Positions 1 to 11,684 of a DNA stretch of 64,000 nucleotides are shown here, in pieces. Position 1 is the first letter of the stretch. Each line of letters starts with the position of its first letter. Origin of the DNA: Notospermus geniculatus (lineage: Eukaryota; Nemertea; Pilidiophora; Heteronemertea; Lineidae); NCBI GenBank assembly GCA_002633025.1, contig NMRB01002761.1:1-64000 (forward strand), in the 5' to 3' direction. Both the position numbers and the translations under genes were made by a program. A model generated the notes under the pieces. It saw only the letters and a program-made list of their open reading frames with translations, had not been told where the DNA came from and searched no databases.

Positions 1-217
1 AAGCGATCAATCCATCCTGAACCGAACCCGCCCGAGGAGGGTGGAGGCGCCGGGTAGGTTTTCTCGAACCCTCTCCGTGTAAAAAGGGCTAGTGTCTCTG
101 TTGAAACTGCAACATTAATGTCCAATGGATCTTAGTGAGATCGGGGGTTTCAGCCCGTCAAATACGAGCCGGGTACTTCTGAGATACAAGTATAGGCTAA
201 CATAAAATGCACTTGGT

Positions 218-475
218 ATGACAGGAAGAAACATCATACACGCGCTGTTCATGTTGTTCGCCTATGAGATAGATCATATCGACGATGCCTCAAATCTTTC
301 GGCGAAGTCCGCGACACAATGCGGGAATTTCTGCATCTTGAAGCAAGGGTGCGTGGCATATCTGTTTCATTCAGGCTCACATGGTAAACATGGTGATACG
401 TGCAGCCTCATCAACAGTGATCACTTCAAGTGCAAATCAAAAACGAGTTACAGCGTACATCTCTGGATCAAGCAG
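218..475 (+). CDS. Possible PAN/apple-like domain exon (partial gene)
   Basis: The open frame carries a cysteine pattern like a PAN/apple module: C35, C39, C45, C62 and C72, with the local context CGNFCILKQGCVAYLF and then DTCSLI. PAN modules are extracellular protein- or sugar-binding domains, and the spacing Cx3Cx5C followed by a distal C fits the family. The frame reads through to LWIKQ, where CAG|GTAGGA at about 474-475 is a good 5' splice site, so the likely exon ends there rather than at the later stop. The upstream boundary is unclear: a weak acceptor-like CAG lies at 222-224, and the Met at 218 could instead be a start followed by a short hydrophobic stretch. I saw no partner exon downstream. 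It could be a lone pseudo-exon. What is seen is the cysteine spacing and the donor; the domain name is inference. Confidence 0.4.
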
Positions 476-841
476 GTAGGATCAAGTCGGCCACACATAT
501 CGCAATCACTTGCATTTTTCGACTCGAGGTCAGGGTGCAATGAAGGCGGTCTGTGCAGCCAGCATTTCGGCACACGCTTACTGGAAAATGCGGTACAGGC
601 GCAACGGAATCACCCTCGTATCTAATCTTTCGGTCATATCCCAAATACACGCTACTTGTGACCTGGAGTCGCGGATGGTTGGGAGCATTGATTATTCCGT
701 CACACATCACGTGCTTTCCCTGGTCTCCGTTCTGCCGACCTAGTGACACTGCACCCAAACAGGTGTGAAAGGAGCCTGTGTGGACACAATCGGAACAGAC
801 GGAACACCGAGCAAATCACCGCCTTTCTCGCGAAATAGTTC

Positions 842-1554
842 CAAGAATAATACTTCATTCTAGCTAGGTCTTCTGCTTTTTTCTACAACTTTATGGCTTT
901 AAGACTCTGTCTTTTATTGAGCTAAATATCGTTGTATATATTTTGGCATAAAATGGGCTTTAGCCTTCGGCACACGCTCACGCACACTTGAAGCAATGCT
1001 CCGAGAACGCGAGCCCGTCACTGCTTCACCCGCCCGAAGTAGTTCCTTGCTTGATATGCCACCAACCACTGACATGGCCGCAAATGCAGGAACAGTTATA
1101 GGTGGCACATTGAGCAATGTTAACACACTCAAATAGTGCAGTAAGTTCAAAGGACTTCGTGAATTCTGTAATAATCCTGGAAGTCGGCTCAATAAAGTCA
1201 CACTTAGAAGCTTTGTTTTGCCTCGAAATTCGGCATGGTATTGATACCATATCCTGATGCAACGGAGGGTTTAATTTGCGAAGAGAACTTGGTTGTGGTC
1301 GCAATTTTACTTTTTTTAGCAGCATCGTTCGATTACTTTCTAAATTCTCCCTACTGCATCCCTTGGGTGCACCTATTCCACCAGGGCCGTGCATTCCAAC
1401 CTCGGCCGAACTCAAAATCGCCGATCGCCACGGGTACTTGCTAGTAAAGTAATAATTCTGTACTACAGTCTTTTGTTTCAAGTGTCTCGTATAGGACAAA
1501 GACTGAACGGCGGCAGTGACCGTCAATACTTCACAGATAGCCAAGCCTTCATTA
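842..1554. repeat. Tandem duplication, copy 1 (713 bp)
   Basis: This block matches 1644-2356 almost base for base with a handful of substitutions and short indels. The two copies are in direct orientation with an 89-bp spacer. Both begin at CAAGAATAATACTTCATTC and end at AGCCAAGCCTTCATTA. Confidence 0.85.
914..1135 (-). pseudogene. Possible duplicated 3' exon, copy 1 (unrecognised)
   Basis: On the minus strand a frame ends in a protein tail finishing KYIQRYLAQ. Its stop codon is followed directly by an AATAAA poly(A)-like signal. The same tail with three or so residue changes and the same stop plus AATAAA occurs in the second copy at 1717-1935. Upstream of this shared tail the two copies are disrupted in different frames, so a full coding region is not conserved. 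It could be the 3' end of a duplicated gene or retroposed sequence. I do not recognise a family. Confidence 0.25.
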
Positions 1555-1643
1555 TGCCTGGCTTTCACTGACGCTACGAATGTCCCGAATCGCCCCGAAT
1601 CTGAAAGTTGCCGGGTTCGCAGATAATTCTCAAACGATTCTTG

Positions 1644-2356
1644 TCAAGAATAATACTTCATTCTAGCTAGGTCTTCTGCTTTTTTCTACAACTTTATGGC
1701 TTTAAGACTCTGTCTTTTATTGAGCTAAATATTGTTGTATATACTTTGGCATAAAATGGGCTTTAGCCTTCGGCACACGCTCACGCACACTTGAAGCAAT
1801 GCTCCGAGAACGCGAGCCCGTCACTGCTTCACCCGCCTGAAGTAGTTCCTTGCTTGATATGCCACTAACCACTGACATGGCCGCAAATGCAGGAACAGTA
1901 ATAGGTGGCACATTGAGCAATGTTAACACACTCAAACACAGTCAGTTCACAGGACTTCGTGAATTAATAATGCTGGAAGTCGGCTCAATAAAGTCACACT
2001 TAGAAGCTTTGTTTTGCTTCGAAATTCGGCATGGTAATACAGGACACCATCCTGATGCAAGGGACGGTTTAATTTGCGAAGAGAACTTGGTTGTGGTCGC
2101 AATTCTACTTTTTTTAGCAGTATCGCTCGATTACTTTCTAAATTCTCCCTACTGCATCCCTTAGTTGGGTGCACCTATTCCACCAGGGCCGTGCACTCCA
2201 ACCTCGGCCAAACTCACAATCGTCGATCGCCACGGGTACTTGCTAGTAAAGTAATAATTCTGTACTACAGTCTTTTGTTTCAAGTGTCTCGTATAGGACA
2301 AAGACTGAACGGCGGCAGTGACCGTCAATACTTCACAGATAGCCAAGCCTTCATTA
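1644..2356. repeat. Tandem duplication, copy 2 (713 bp)
   Basis: Direct-orientation partner of 842-1554. Divergence is low, visible mainly as single-base changes, so the duplication is recent or is maintained by conversion. Confidence 0.85.
1717..1935 (-). pseudogene. Possible duplicated 3' exon, copy 2 (unrecognised)
   Basis: Counterpart of the minus-strand tail in copy 1. It ends KYIQQYLAQ followed by a stop and AATAAA. The observed changes relative to copy 1 include G to S and two R to Q replacements. There is no identifiable domain and no supported splice structure. Confidence 0.25.
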
Positions 2357-2536
2357 GGCTCTTGAAAGAAGCTGTGCTCGACGATGACTGAAATCGAAGG
2401 GAAGTTTGGAAATGGTGGCATGAAGAAAACGCTCTGTCGCCAGAGAAGGGCACTGTGCGTTTTGATAACGGCTCAACAACCTCGTATGGCGAACCGTCTT
2501 ACACAGGGTTTAAGATATCCGGGTGCTATATGAACN

Positions 2537-2916
2537 TACACGATACATTTTTTTCCTACGAAATATTTTGTAGGAGTTTATTTTACCGTGTATGACGGGA
2601 AACATCGTCCCATTTTTGTCCAGAAATAGGTTCTGTCCCATTTTTCTTGTACAATAAAATGCTACAGGAAATAATTCCTATCGTGTACGCCGTGGTAGCA
2701 GATTATTGTACAACTGACGCTTTGTGCCCCTTTGTCCGCATGTGATAGGTCAATCCTACAAAAAAATATGATCCCGTGACCGGGTCATATTTTTCGTCAC
2801 ACACAGTAACAGTTACGCTGCAACGTAATATTTCCAAAGGGAATAAATGGGATCATCTTCCAAAAAAATTGGATGAGAAATCGTACGAAATATTTCGTAG
2901 CAAAAGATGTAGTGTA
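2537..2916. mobile_element. Inverted-repeat element (MITE-like, about 380 bp)
   Basis: The left end TACACGATAC followed by CTACGAAATATTTTGTA is mirrored by the right end TACGAAATATTTCGTA followed by TGTAGTGTA. A single N at 2536 abuts the left end, so no target duplication can be checked. No coding capacity. Confidence 0.5.
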
Positions 2917-3106
2917 CGGCGGCCTTTAGCGGGAAGCATTGAAATGCAAATGCAACTTCAGAATGAATCGGGAGCCGCTGGTGTCGCACGACGGTTGTGA
3001 GGTAGTCCAACATCCTGAGCGACACCAAGCGGCAACCAATGACTCGTCATCTGTAGTGGATGGGGAAAGCTGATAGAGAAACGCAACCTAAAAGGTCTCC
3101 ACACGC

Positions 3107-3217
3107 TTCTTCGGATGCGCCTGAAACGCGGCAATTTAATTTCGGATGCGTCTGAAACGCGGCAATTTTCGGATCCGCCTGAAACGCGGCAATTTTCGGA
3201 TCCGCCTGAAACGCAAC
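3107..3217. repeat. 27-bp minisatellite, about 4 units
   Basis: Four consecutive units of the form CGGATCCGCCTGAAACGCGG plus CAATTTT. The first two units read GGATGCG instead of GGATCCG. Confidence 0.85.
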
Positions 3218-3347
3218 GGCTGTGTGCAGGCTGCTCGGTGGTGAACGGCGATTCTTCCTTGACCCTCCTCGTCAGCAAAGGCATATCATCCGGTGCCGAA
3301 TCTGTGCGAAAGGCTAAATATCACCAAGCCAGCAATTTAGGCCCGTT

Positions 3348-4520
3348 TTGCGGGTATTTCCTGTATTTTCAATGCCTGTCACACTCCTTTCTCTTAGCAA
3401 CAAGGATAAACACGAGAAGACCCGTGGAACCAGCACAAGAAATCGCAACGCCACAGCAGATTTCTCTGGAATTGTGATTTCACGCGCAGGTTTCATAGGC
3501 CTGGCATTGTTTGTCAGATTGGTTTTACAGAACATTTACAAACCAGATGATTGGACACTAGACTTTCAGCCACCAAAACTTGCACTCTCCTATTATTCAA
3601 TCTACTACCACACCGCACTTGATGCTCTTTTTATTTTAACGAACATTCTTGCGCCGATGCTTGTGATGAGAAAGAACGTTTACGTGTACTTCTTCCCTAG
3701 TACAAAAGTCAACTTTTTCCGCCTTGGTTCATTATTTTACGTGGTTGGAGAATATAAAAAGTTCGTTGTGTACATTGAGGCGCATTTCGGGGGTAAATAT
3801 TCCTTTACCGACCGATCAGGAATGACTCATCGGATATTAAAACCTACACATTGGTGGAAAATAAGGCATTTGTTGGGTTACGGACAATGCAGAGAAAACT
3901 TCGGGAATTATCGTTTTGGCTATAGATTCTTCTCAACATACATTATAACCTGGGTTGTAATTTTTTCCCCGTTCGTTTCATGTTATCCTAACGTAATATA
4001 TTTTCTCAGTGAAATATTAGACTTAGGATTTTCACTAAAAGACACTTTCATTCGAAAGCTCACTTCGTACAATTTCAGGTTTCGGACGAACGTTTCCGGA
4101 AAGAATATTACGGAATATATACGGTCTATGATGAAATTTGACGCGCAAGGGGACTTTCTTCTCATTGGCCCCACAGATAATTCAAATCATATCGGCCTCA
4201 TTCGATTCTACAAAAAAAGCGATTTCGGAGAACACACAACACTTATATTAGGAAAAAAGGACATGTTATTCAATCTTCACATACACGTACTCACTGCAGA
4301 TGCTGTTGTCGTTCATTACGTCATCTACTTCATTTCCGGTTCAGGTCATACTTGCGGAGTCAATGTGTCAACGACGGGCATTTACTATAAGTACATGTAT
4401 GAACTCGACAATAAAGTTGACGTCAAACATCAACTTTTTGTTGACAAGCGAAACAGGCTGATTATTTTCCCAAAACTGCTGGATAAACCACTTCAGGCGA
4501 AAGTTTTGTCAAAGATTTGA
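3348..4520 (+). CDS. Unrecognised protein with hydrophobic segments
   Basis: An open frame of 390 codons, far longer than others nearby and more AT-rich than the preceding GC-rich repeat. I recognise no family. Hydrophobic stretches that could span a membrane lie at about residues 48-66 (GFIGLALFVRLVLQ), 88-107 (LDALFILTNILAPMLVM) and 195-213 (YIITWVVIFSPFVSC). Residues 255-390 look beta-rich and soluble. The first 40 residues are basic and low in complexity and may not be coding. A CAG at 3487-3489 could be an acceptor, making this a last exon of a larger gene. Aromatic residues (Y, F, W) are unusually frequent. No TATA element or partner gene was seen. It may be a lineage-specific single-exon gene or an old transferred gene; length and composition are the only coding evidence. 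Confidence 0.5.
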   Translation: MRVFPVFSMPVTLLSLSNKDKHEKTRGTSTRNRNATADFSGIVISRAGFIGLALFVRLVLQNIYKPDDWTLDFQPPKLALSYYSIYYHTALDALFILTNILAPMLVMRKNVYVYFFPSTKVNFFRLGSLFYVVGEYKKFVVYIEAHFGGKYSFTDRSGMTHRILKPTHWWKIRHLLGYGQCRENFGNYRFGYRFFSTYIITWVVIFSPFVSCYPNVIYFLSEILDLGFSLKDTFIRKLTSYNFRFRTNVSGKNITEYIRSMMKFDAQGDFLLIGPTDNSNHIGLIRFYKKSDFGEHTTLILGKKDMLFNLHIHVLTADAVVVHYVIYFISGSGHTCGVNVSTTGIYYKYMYELDNKVDVKHQLFVDKRNRLIIFPKLLDKPLQAKVLSKI

Positions 4521-5650
4521 GAAGGGGCGATTATCTTTTAACTAATTCAACCTCAAAATCTTCACTTTGTATTAACCCTTGGAATTTTTCCAAGTCTTCA
4601 GATGAGTTTTCACAAAATGTGGACCATAACCCACTGCCTCCATGCCGAAAACGGGCCCTCTTCTCTTGCTGGCCGGCAACACCTCAGCGTGAATAAACAA
4701 AATAAACCACTAAATAAACAATCCTATTTGGTTGTTGACTCACTGATATGGCTGGCTGATCCTGCGCTCGCCTCCCTCTGCTCACAGCCCACCCAATCCA
4801 TCCCAGAACGGCAGGGGGTACAATACACCGCTTTGTCTAAATTAATTATGTGTACACTATATCAACGTTGTTTGTCCAATGCATTGTGTCCACCTTGTTG
4901 GGGGCTAAATACAGTGTACTCTTTCTATGGTTTATAAAATTCAGGTGGGTCTAGTTCAGTTGAACTCAAAGTTGGGGAATTTAGGCTAAGTATATGTTCA
5001 TGCTCCGGCGAATATCTGTGAACGACAGTGGTGTAGCAGTTAAAAATGTCTACCATGCAAACGTTTTTCGTTCCTAGTCAATAATAGATATAAAGGAACC
5101 TCGGACCCAATCTTCTCAAACGTCTGCGTTAATCATCGGTTTTAAAGTAAAATTTCATTTTCTACATGCTGCTTTCATCGGACTAACCAATGCTTCATGA
5201 AATAATCCCGGCTTTATTTATCACTCGATGCCTTTGAAGTTATTGATGCTGCTCAGCATCACACAGAAAAATAGTCCCACTTGAGATAAAAATCACTTGA
5301 ACGCTTGTCCGTAACTTTTGGATCTTGAATTGAGATCCTTGAAACTCGGTAAGAATAATTGATATATCAAGTTGACATACGAATGCAGTCCGATTTTCTA
5401 GATGACACATTGTGCTCTTATGTGGAGGCAACGAAATGTGGAGTGCAGAATTTGGGAAAAGTCATCTTGCAAACGGGATCATATGATTTGAATTCAGAAC
5501 CTTTCTCTTCCTGTAATATACTGCAAGAAATCGTCTTCCAGAATTCTGACTGTCTTTTCAGTCTCTGGAGTTTCACAGAAAGTGTCTGAGGAAAACCCCG
5601 GTTGGGGTCGAAAATTTGCAATGAAATTCTGGAAGACGACTTCTTGTAGC
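4521..5650. other. No gene recognised
   Basis: Only short open frames without domain patterns. The stretch near 5575-5625 (CCCCGGTTGGGGTCGAAAAT) recurs inverted at about 25290-25315, so it is a dispersed repeat fragment. Confidence 0.5.
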
Positions 5651-5852
5651 AATATCATTGTGTGTGTCGACTTTTCTGCCTTTCTTTTTGGTTTCTCTTC
5701 CTGTAATGTGTTGAGTGTCGTAAATCAGATCTCACAAGAGCATAGTACGCTAATATCATTGTGTGTGTCGACTTTTCTGCCTTTCTTTTTGGTTTCTCTT
5801 CCTGTAAAGTGTTGAGTGTCGTAAATCAGATCTCACAAGAGCTCTATCGCAG
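5651..5852. repeat. 101-bp tandem duplication (2 units)
   Basis: Units 5651-5751 and 5752-5852 both begin AATATCATTGTGTGTGTCGA and are nearly identical. One visible change is CTGTAATGTG versus CTGTAAAGTG. Confidence 0.9.
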
Positions 5853-6074
5853 ATCGCCAACTCTGATAAAGATGGGACAGTTTCCATCAAAACTGCACGA
5901 CGTCAATACCAAGTCGGACAAAGTTCCAGGCTCAAAAAGAGAGTATATTCAATAATTGTTTAAAGGGAAAATACTTCTTTAAATTAATGTGAAAACTGTG
6001 TTTATCAATTTCCACTAATTAACCGGAGAACTATCCTCATTCTCTGAAACATCAGACTAATCGGACAAAGCTTA

Positions 6075-6588
6075 ATAGAGGAAAATGACGAAAGCAGTGA
6101 GAATATTTAGCTGTTGGAATGGAAAACAATTCTTAAACCTTATGTGAAAATTGTTTGTCATTAGCTTTCCCAAATTCCGATCAAGGTGCATGTTGGCCAT
6201 AAAAACTGCATAGATATCCTTATTCTCTGAAACATTAACACAAGTCTGACGAAGTTTCAAAGGATTTACTCAAAGCACCGACGTTATGAAAGGGAAATTA
6301 ACATTTACAATTTCTGCAAAATTTTTGGTCACNTTAGAGGAAAATGACGAAAGCAGTGAGAATATTTAGCTGTTGGAATGGAAAACAATTCTTAAACCTT
6401 ATGTGAAAATTGTTGGTAGCTTTCCAAAATTCCGATCAAGGTGCATGTTGGCCATAAAAACTGTATAGATATCCTTATTCTCTGAAACATTAACACCAAG
6501 TCTGACGAAGTTTCAAAGGATTTACTCAAAGCACCGACATTATGAAAGGGAAATTAACATTTACAATTTCTGCAAAATTTTTGGTCAC
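6075..6588. repeat. 258-bp direct duplication flanking a single N
   Basis: 6075-6332 and 6334-6588 are nearly identical (TAGAGGAAAATGACGAAAGC to TTTTTGGTCAC). An N at 6333 lies exactly between them. The layout suggests two overlapping contig ends or haplotypes placed side by side rather than a biological tandem repeat. Confidence 0.9.
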
Positions 6589-6599
6589 CAAAGTCAACT

Positions 6600-8360
6600 T
6601 TTTTTCCTTCCAACACATACACTGCATAATCTGTACCACGAAGGTACCTTGGACATTAATTGACTACACAATGGGACTCATTAAGAATGGGGTTTAGTTT
6701 GTGTTACTAGTTTGCTCTGCTTTGGTACCGTAATCAGGATTAGCTGTTGCTGTCCACACATACAATAATCATGATAATGGAGGTGTGAATGACCGATCAC
6801 GTCTGCTGAAAGGGGTAATTGTCGAAGCTTTTATCTCTTTTATTTAAACCTTTTAACATGAACATGAAACTATGTAGCAAGTTTGCAGTAATATGCACCA
6901 ACAAACACCTCAGCTCTCCTCACTTGACTTGTCAAAAAAATTCCCCAAATCATGAATAAATCAATAGGCTAATCCCCCATGCTTTGCATTTTGCCCAAGT
7001 CCCAGATCTATCATAGAACACCATTGAGTGCCTCAAATACTGATCTCAACTTTTCAAGGTCTATTACAAAAGCTGGTCAGAAACGGCAACGTGTGTATGC
7101 CAAGTTTCAAATCATGAACATGAATTGCACATGGTGTGCTAAATATAAGTTTTCAGAATGATGTCAGGGGAATCCCAGTGTGGTATCTCTCACTTATTGG
7201 ATGATGGAGTATAAATACGTCACACAGGTCATATGAATATTAAGTGGCCTTCCCAGTCACTGGTTACACAGGGTTTCCCGCCAAAACATCGTCAGGCCGT
7301 CTGAAGTAGGCCTAGATGGATGTTCCGTCGAAACTGTCACTGCTGATTAGGAATAGTTTGCTGAGCAAGAGCAGCGCAAGTGATGAAATGCCAAGACATA
7401 GTTGTGCATCTTGTGACTGAAGTTAGGTAAAAATTTTTATTAGAGGACTACTGGCGCTGACCATAACAGATTTTAATGCTTGTCTGGCGGTGTTGGCACG
7501 TTGGTAAACTTTACTTTAATGAGATGGAATCGAATTTCTAAACACATCAAACAATGAGCAATTGACCCACATACATCTTGAGTACCACGGCAATTTAGGG
7601 GCAATTAACACACACAATACCCATGCTTTGCCTGACGGTCGATGAAGGGCGTTTAGGTATTTGCGGGAAGAGCCAAACAAGATGGCGGACGGAAAATTCG
7701 GCACAAACACATCCGTGCGCTAATTACACCCGACACATCAAAGGCTTACTCGGGTTGCCGACGAGTATAACGTAGAGGACCTGTTTTCATCATGAAAAAT
7801 TTTTGATATTTGGCGCAACCGTATATGCCCACCCACAGGACGCAAGGCCGTGCAAAGATCCTTGCGCCCTCGTGTTCACACAGCGGCGTAAGGATTTAGA
7901 GGACTGCGTGGTTGCAAGGTTTCGCTGCCGCTAAGATCGCGCAAGCACCAAGCTCTGTGTGCACATAGCTTTAGGGACTTGGATCTTCAATAATTTTCAA
8001 ATACACCAAAGGTGAAGGCACTGCCATGGACAAGGTGTGCTATATTCTCGTGTGTGATTCAGGCTCAAGTCAAACAGGATTGATGATTTGCCTTTTTAAA
8101 AAATTTATATCTTACATCGTGTCATTTTTGCCAACATCACAAATCTGAGCCCCGATTCTGAGAAAGTCAAACCCAACTTGTGCAAAGCTTAGAGAACTAC
8201 TTTTAGCCACCATGGCCACCATGGCGTTTCTTTGTAACTCATCTATACAGGTTTTGGTCTCGACTATGAATTGCCATTTATTGAATGGTAGCATGGTTCT
8301 TATATCAGCTACAGCAGAGTGATGCCACCACCAGGCAGTATCACGTCCCTCTATCATTCA
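6600..8360. other. No gene recognised
   Basis: No long frame, splice-consistent exon pair, RNA gene or bounded repeat was found in this stretch. Confidence 0.5.
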
Positions 8361-8364
8361 TCTG

Positions 8365-8406
8365 ACCTTGGAGAACTGGACTGCAAATCACCCTATTGCG
8401 TTCTTG
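8365..8406. repeat. Short dispersed repeat shared with the 5S-derived element
   Basis: ACCTTGGAGAACTGGACTGC and the following bases recur at 11418-11459 with one mismatch in 42 bp. At 11.4 kb the same segment leads directly into 5S-like sequence; here it does not. It is probably a truncated copy of the same SINE-like family. Confidence 0.6.
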
Positions 8407-8681
8407 CCATCCGAAATTAGACAGAGACTCTCATCCCGATAGCCCCATTGTACCAACCAGTTGCATCACACAGACACACTAATACATTCATGACTTCTGC
8501 TTGGGTGATGAAAACGAGTTGGTCCATCGGTACAACCTCTTCATTTTGGTAGATTGTGTGGCATTAACCTCATCGCACTGCCCATTAACCCGGCCCTAAA
8601 TGATTATGGGTGACAAACATTTATATCAGACTTCATACTCAGGTTGTAAGAGATCATTCTTTCACCAGTGAGCGTTTGGTG

Positions 8682-8909
8682 AAGTCTGGCAACATCTAAC
8701 TTCGACCTAATGGAATGCGGAAGTCATGTAATGTGGCAGAGCTTTGCGGTTTATAATCATGCCTGATGATCATTTGTGGTCGTTCCCCGATTGTTCGCGC
8801 TGTCCACTGGTATTCAATAGCCGCGTGTAATTAAAGGTCCATGGAAAATCCAACGATCAATTTCCTAACTTCCGCATTCCATTGGGTCAAAGTTAGATAT
8901 TACCAGACT
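8682..8909. mobile_element. MITE with about 45-bp imperfect TIRs
   Basis: AGTCTGGCAACATCTAACTT at the left is mirrored by the right arm ending AAAGTTAGATATTACCAGACT. Both arms continue into ATGGAATGCGGAAGT and its complement. No clear target duplication and no coding capacity. Confidence 0.65.
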
Positions 8910-8919
8910 TTACTGAAGA

Positions 8920-10720
8920 CTTGCCACAAAAAGAAGTTCTTTTGATGAAGATAGGAGTAGGCTTCTGGATGAGCACGGAGATGGCATGAACACTGCATGG
9001 ACAAAACATCTGCAAAGCCTACGCAAACCTGAATGCCAACCCCATTGTTAGATGCCAAAAAGAGTGCAACAAACAAAAGGATCCGTGTTGGCGTTTCAGG
9101 GTTTTGTAAAAACTCGCTATACAGTACATGCAGACTGTATACCTATACGAACACTGTGCAGGATAGAATGAAATAGCAAGAACCTGCAGCTCTACCTCTT
9201 GAGAAATGGGTCTGGAGGATCTGAATTCATGATGTCATGAATTCATGAGTTGGATAAAGATGGCGATTTCATTCATTTATCTGCCAGATTTTTTTATTTT
9301 TTACTTCCTACAGTGACACTTCTGGTTCCTCAAGTCAAACCTGGTCTGTGGTTCGCTCACATCAATAATCAGATTTACACGCAATTAAGGTACTTGAACC
9401 TCATCGAGGACAGCAAATGGTGTCACCCTTCTTCTATCTAATGTCACATCTTGTTGTATGGGCCCAGCACTCATTGAAAACCGCTAACCTTTATGCCCAA
9501 GCAGCGATTATCTCACTCGATCCTCTTCATCCATTCACACTCAGCCTCACAAAACGCCAAGGGTATTTCCGGAGTTGCATGTCCAGTGGACTTTATTAAT
9601 CTGACCCAAGAGCTCTTCCAAGGTTCCCAGTGGTTCACCACTAGAACCCCTGGACAGTCGTATCCCAGTGGTAAACCCATGCGTATACAATGATTAATTC
9701 AAATCAATGTGTGAGTGGGTGAAGAAGAGCATCGCATAAAACCCCTGCTGTGGGAGGATGCTTTATGCCATGTGTAAAACATTAAGTGCCCACAGGTCAG
9801 CATTGCGTCTTGAAGCAACTCGACGGATCTGTCGCAGATCAAAAAACAACCACACGCAGGTCGACATTTCAGCGATTGAGAGGAACTCGGAGCAACTGGC
9901 AGTTACCTCGAACAACACGCTCACTAGCGGATCTGGCAGTTGCTCCGGGACACAAGCGTGCTAGGTCGACAAAACCGGCAACTGATCAGTCACTCCGAGT
10001 TCCTTCCATCGCCGGAAAGCTAGTTGCCATGAGTTGCTTTAACACGCAATGTCGACCTGTAGGCACCTTTAGAAATGCAGCCAAGTTCCACTTTTTCTAA
10101 CATGCTGCATGATTTACATTTCTTTTACATTCTAAGAAGAGATCACTATCGTACCAGAAAGCATCAACCTCAACATCGTGCTAAGAGGAAGTAATTCCTC
10201 GATGATTTCTGCCAATTTTGACATACTGAATACTGCAATTATAGCAACAAGATCGAATGATATGGTTGATGTTGTGACATATTGGAGGGGGATTATCGGG
10301 TAGGCTTGCAACTCGAAGCAGACAGCATTCGATGGTACGTTGCTAATGTGCAACATTGGAAAAACTTTGTGGCTGATATACAGCAATGAATGTAGTCTTG
10401 CAACATGGTAAAACTAGTGGCCTGGTATAAAAGCAGTGAATAAACAGGGGGGGAGGGAGAGGGGGCTGGTGAGCATGCCAACTTCCGCCTGAAAGTTTTG
10501 TCGCAATTTTCCTGTCCGACAACAACTTGCACGTGGAAGGCGTTCTTCAAGTACTGTCGACACTCTTGGAAATACGTCAGACACTCTTTGCATGATCAAT
10601 TTCTGTAGCATGGAAGAGGTCTTAATGGATTATATCAGCCAGTTATTTAAGTCCAACAGGTGCTATTCATTGCCAGAAATGTCTGGAAACGTTTTGAACT
10701 ATTATGGACACACAAGCAAA
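8920..10720. other. No gene recognised; partly repeat-like
   Basis: About 9790-10060 contains repeated GCAACT/AGTTGC and GTCGAC words resembling a decayed relative of the element at 17588-18052. Otherwise there are only short frames. Confidence 0.45.
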
Positions 10721-10724
10721 TTTT

Positions 10725-11030
10725 GTTTCACGTGGAAGAGCCACACGACAGAAACTTGCGACAGTAACTTGCTCAACAGTTGCAAGAGCTTGCAGACAAC
10801 AGACTTTGCCTTTTTTTCTTTCACGTGGAAGACTAATCGGTGGGTTTATTGCGACAGTTTTGCCAGAACTGTTGCAAGTTTTCTTTCGCGTGGAAGGCCG
10901 GCATTAGCAAGAGCTTGTAGACAGAAACTTTCGAAATTTTTTCTTTCACGTGGAAGACCCATCAGTAGGTTTATTGCGACAGTATTGCCATAAGTGTCGC
11001 AAGTTTGCTTTCACGTGGAAGGCCGGCCTT
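10725..11030. repeat. Diverged tandem repeat with TTTCACGTGGAAG cores
   Basis: The core TTTCACGTGGAAG (one copy TTTCGCGTGGAAG) occurs five times at irregular spacing, with intervening segments such as GGTTTATTGCGACAGT repeated. The E-box-like CACGTG is part of the repeat. Confidence 0.7.
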
Positions 11031-11417
11031 ACACTGCGGATACCCTGCAGAGAAGATACTGAAGGTGCAGATGGGCCACATCTAGGCAATACTTGACAAA
11101 CAGAGCCATTCCTGCGGCATTCGTCATGGGTAAAAGAAGCAAAACATTCCAACACTGGCCCAGCTCCAACAGGTATTCCAATGAACATCACTCGCACTTC
11201 TTAAGCAAAACAGCTATTGCACTCCGGCTAAATTACTTCTCGTAATCCAGTCAATCAGACTGGATAGCAGTAGCTCAGCCGAACGCCATCTGGAACTTAA
11301 CTTTGTAGCCCTTCTCAATCAAGCGCTGAACAAATATACACCAACATTTCCACATCATTTCAGCAAGATGTGAGCATCCGCAGCTGTACTCTAGCCCCAG
11401 TTATAGGGCACGGCTTA

Positions 11418-11565
11418 ACCTTGGAGAAGTGGACTGCAAATCACCCTATTGCGTTCTTGGGGTAGTTTATGGTATAGTCAAACGTTTGGTGCACTAGGCT
11501 TGCGGCTGGAAGTTAAGCAAAGGGGAGAGCGGTCTGTAATTCGGATGGGTGACCACCGCCTATTC
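11418..11565 (+). repeat. 5S rRNA-derived SINE-like repeat, unit 1
   Basis: GAAGTTAAGCAA at about 11509-11520 followed by TCGGATGGGTGACC at about 11540-11553 matches the conserved internal-promoter half of eukaryotic 5S rRNA (A-box and C-box region). The rest is too diverged for a functional 5S gene. The upstream 42 bp occurs elsewhere without 5S sequence (8365-8406), suggesting a 5S-headed or 5S-containing SINE rather than an rRNA gene. Confidence 0.65.
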
Positions 11566-11684
11566 ATCTGGCGACCTTCCCTGGAGATAGGTACTCGGAT
11601 GCAGTGTCAAACGAAGTATCTTTGTCCTAATGGTGTACCGATCCCAAGTTACATGGCCAGCGTAACCCACCACCGAGCCAAGCG

